A stretch of DNA of 64,000 nucleotides from DASSCW01 sp036556695 (GTDB lineage: Bacteria > Chloroflexota > Limnocylindria > QHBO01), in assembly GCA_036556695.1 (NCBI GenBank), contig DATBIY010000047.1, positions 32,114 through 96,113 of the forward strand, written 5' to 3'. Position 1 is the stretch's first letter. The number at the start of each line of letters is the position of its first letter. Below are positions 62,642 through 64,000 of the stretch, piece by piece. The translations under genes and the position numbers were made by a program. The notes beneath the pieces were generated by a model, which ran no database searches, was not told the origin of the DNA, and worked only from the letters and a program-made list of their open reading frames with translations.

Positions 62642-64000
62642 TTGTCCCTCCTGCCGCTGTACGAACCTCGTGGCGCGCGCGAGGAGTGCGGCGTGGTCGG
62701 GATCCACGCGCCGGGGGCGCCGGTGGCGCGGCTGGCGTACGTGGGGCTCCACGCGCTGCAGCACCGCGGACAGGAGTCGGCGGGCATCGCCACCAGCGAC
62801 GGGACGCGGCTCAGCCTGCACAAGCGCCTGGGCCTGGTGAGCCAGGTCTTCGACGAGGAGACGCTCGGCCGCCTGGGTCGCGACGGCGACGACGGGCCGG
62901 CGCGCATCGCCATCGGCCACACCCGCTACTCGACCACCGGCAGCAACTCGCTGCCCAACGTGCAGCCGGTCTACGCCAGCTCCGACCTGGGCGAGCTGAT
63001 GCTGGGCCACAACGGCAACCTGACCAACGCCACCTGGCTGCGCGACGACCTGGCCGAGCAGGGCGTGGAGTTCGCCACCGCGAGCGACACCGAGGTGCTG
63101 GCCAAGCTCATCGCCCACGCTCCGGGGCGCGCCTGGGAGCAGCGCGTGGAGCAGGCCTTCCATCGCGCCATCGGCGCGTTCACGTTCACCATGCTGACCG
63201 AGCGCGCCCTGGTCGCGGCGCGCGACCCGCTGGGCTTTCGGCCGCTGGCTCTCGGCCGGCTGGCGGCTGCGGACGGCAGCCCGACCGGCTGGGCCGTGGC
63301 CTCGGAGAGCGCCGCCCTGGACGCCATGGGCGCCAGGTTCGTGCGCGACGTCGAGCCGGGCGAGATTCTGACCATCGACGACGATGGCGTGCACTCGCAC
63401 CGGCCGGCGATGGCCGTGGGCCGCGAGCGTCTGTGCGTCTTCGAGTTCGTGTACCTCGCCCGCCCCGATAGCGTCATCGGCGGGCGGCTGCTGTACGAGG
63501 CACGCCTGGAGATGGGCCGCCAGCTGGCCCGCGAGCGGCCGGCGGACGCGGACCTGGTCATCCCGGTGCCCGACTCGGCGATCCCCGCGGCCATCGGCTA
63601 CGCGGAGGAGTCCGGCCTGCCCTACCGCGAGGGCCTCATCAAGAACCGATACGTGGGCCGCACGTTCATCCAGCCGCAGCAGCGATCGCGCGAGACCGCG
63701 GTCCAGATGAAGTACAACCCGCTCCCCGAGGTGCTTGCCGGGAAGCGGGTGGTGATGGTCGACGACTCGATCGTGCGCGGCACCACCACCGCCCCGACGG
63801 TCGAGATGCTGCGCCGCGCGGGCGCGCGCGAGGTGCACGTCCGGATCCACTCGCCGCAGATGCGATTCCCGTGCTACATGGGCGTCGACACCGGCCGCCG
63901 GGCGGAGCTCATCGCCGCGACGCACGACCTCGAAGGGATCCGCCAGCGGATCGGCGCCGACAGCCTCGGCTACCTCTCGGAGGAGGGGCTTCGTGCCGCC
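62642..64000 (+). CDS. purF: Amidophosphoribosyltransferase, C-terminus beyond the window
   Basis: First enzyme of purine synthesis, making phosphoribosylamine from PRPP and glutamine. At least 453 residues are present. The propeptide ends before Cys16 (REECGVVGI), the glutaminase nucleophile; blocks include ALQHRGQESAGIA, GHTRYSTTG, GHNGNL and the PRPP site VVMVDDSIVRGTTT. The late FPCYMGVD cysteine suggests the Bacillus-like 4Fe-4S type. The start is TTG 62642, the only start codon in frame before the homology. The frame has no stop before the right edge. Confidence 0.95.
   Translation, partial: MSLLPLYEPRGAREECGVVGIHAPGAPVARLAYVGLHALQHRGQESAGIATSDGTRLSLHKRLGLVSQVFDEETLGRLGRDGDDGPARIAIGHTRYSTTGSNSLPNVQPVYASSDLGELMLGHNGNLTNATWLRDDLAEQGVEFATASDTEVLAKLIAHAPGRAWEQRVEQAFHRAIGAFTFTMLTERALVAARDPLGFRPLALGRLAAADGSPTGWAVASESAALDAMGARFVRDVEPGEILTIDDDGVHSHRPAMAVGRERLCVFEFVYLARPDSVIGGRLLYEARLEMGRQLARERPADADLVIPVPDSAIPAAIGYAEESGLPYREGLIKNRYVGRTFIQPQQRSRETAVQMKYNPLPEVLAGKRVVMVDDSIVRGTTTAPTVEMLRRAGAREVHVRIHSPQMRFPCYMGVDTGRRAELIAATHDLEGIRQRIGADSLGYLSEEGLRAA

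Noticed and set aside
1..64000. tRNA or rRNA genes, insertion sequences, prophage or toxin-antitoxin genes
   Set aside because: Scanning the intergenic gaps, all under 300 nt apart from the riboswitch region, showed no cloverleaf, transposase or phage signature.

Overview
The window is one contiguous, very GC-rich, densely packed bacterial chromosome segment. It looks like a monoderm-type bacterium of the Chloroflexota (Limnocylindria/Ellin6529-like) or a related high-GC lineage. Supporting points are the LexA box of the GAAC-N4-GTTC type, a UPF0182 protein, F420-type luciferase-like oxidoreductases, a GuaB3 protein, lipoproteins, and RND pumps with no outer-membrane partner. The taxonomic call is an inference; no rRNA gene is present. 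I found no tRNA, CRISPR array, insertion sequence or phage gene.

Layout. 1-1.65 kb: threonine catabolism (tdh 3' end, kbl). 1.75-5.2 kb: a Cna-B-type surface protein, an MBL hydrolase and a secreted zincin-like protein. 5.2-15.5 kb: argS, and histidine degradation split over several transcription units (ftcD, hutU, hutH) together with a SIS isomerase, an lldD-like oxidase, a ZIP transporter and a GNAT protein. 15.6-17.2 kb: PAP2 and DedA membrane proteins. 17.2-20.1 kb: an FMN riboswitch followed by an ATPase-permease-lipoprotein ABC transporter, best read as riboflavin uptake. 20.1-21.7 kb: folD overlapping an FTCD_C/FchA-type gene. 21.7-25.8 kb: an SOS region, with lexA, an HTH_42 (AlkZ-like) gene and dinB in one LexA-boxed operon, followed by a small DUF6504-like gene with its own two-box SOS promoter. 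25.8-28.8 kb: rplI, an NTF2-like gene, dnaB and a zinc-ribbon gene. 28.9-42.9 kb: purA, guaB3, guaA and purD mixed with small accessory enzymes, a second HTH_42 gene and a giant UPF0182 membrane protein. 43-49.8 kb: two RND efflux pumps flanking a very short adaptor-like lipoprotein, preceded by a possible 19-residue leader peptide. 49.8-64 kb: purE, purB, purC, purS, purQ, purL and purF with inserted MgtC, membrane and zinc-ribbon genes, and a GGDEF-HD-GYP protein.

How it works together. Most of de novo purine synthesis is here. Histidine breakdown (HutH, HutU, glutamate formimidoyltransferase, an FTCD_C-type cyclodeaminase/cyclohydrolase, FolD) feeds one-carbon units into folate, which purine synthesis consumes. 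FolD lacks the lysine needed for cyclohydrolase activity and its overlapping neighbour belongs to a family that can supply that step.

Gene expression. Many genes have a TANNNT -10 element 6-9 nt before the start codon and no Shine-Dalgarno sequence, which points to widespread leaderless mRNAs. Others are tightly coupled through ATGA, GTGA, TAATG, TAGTG or TGATG overlaps.
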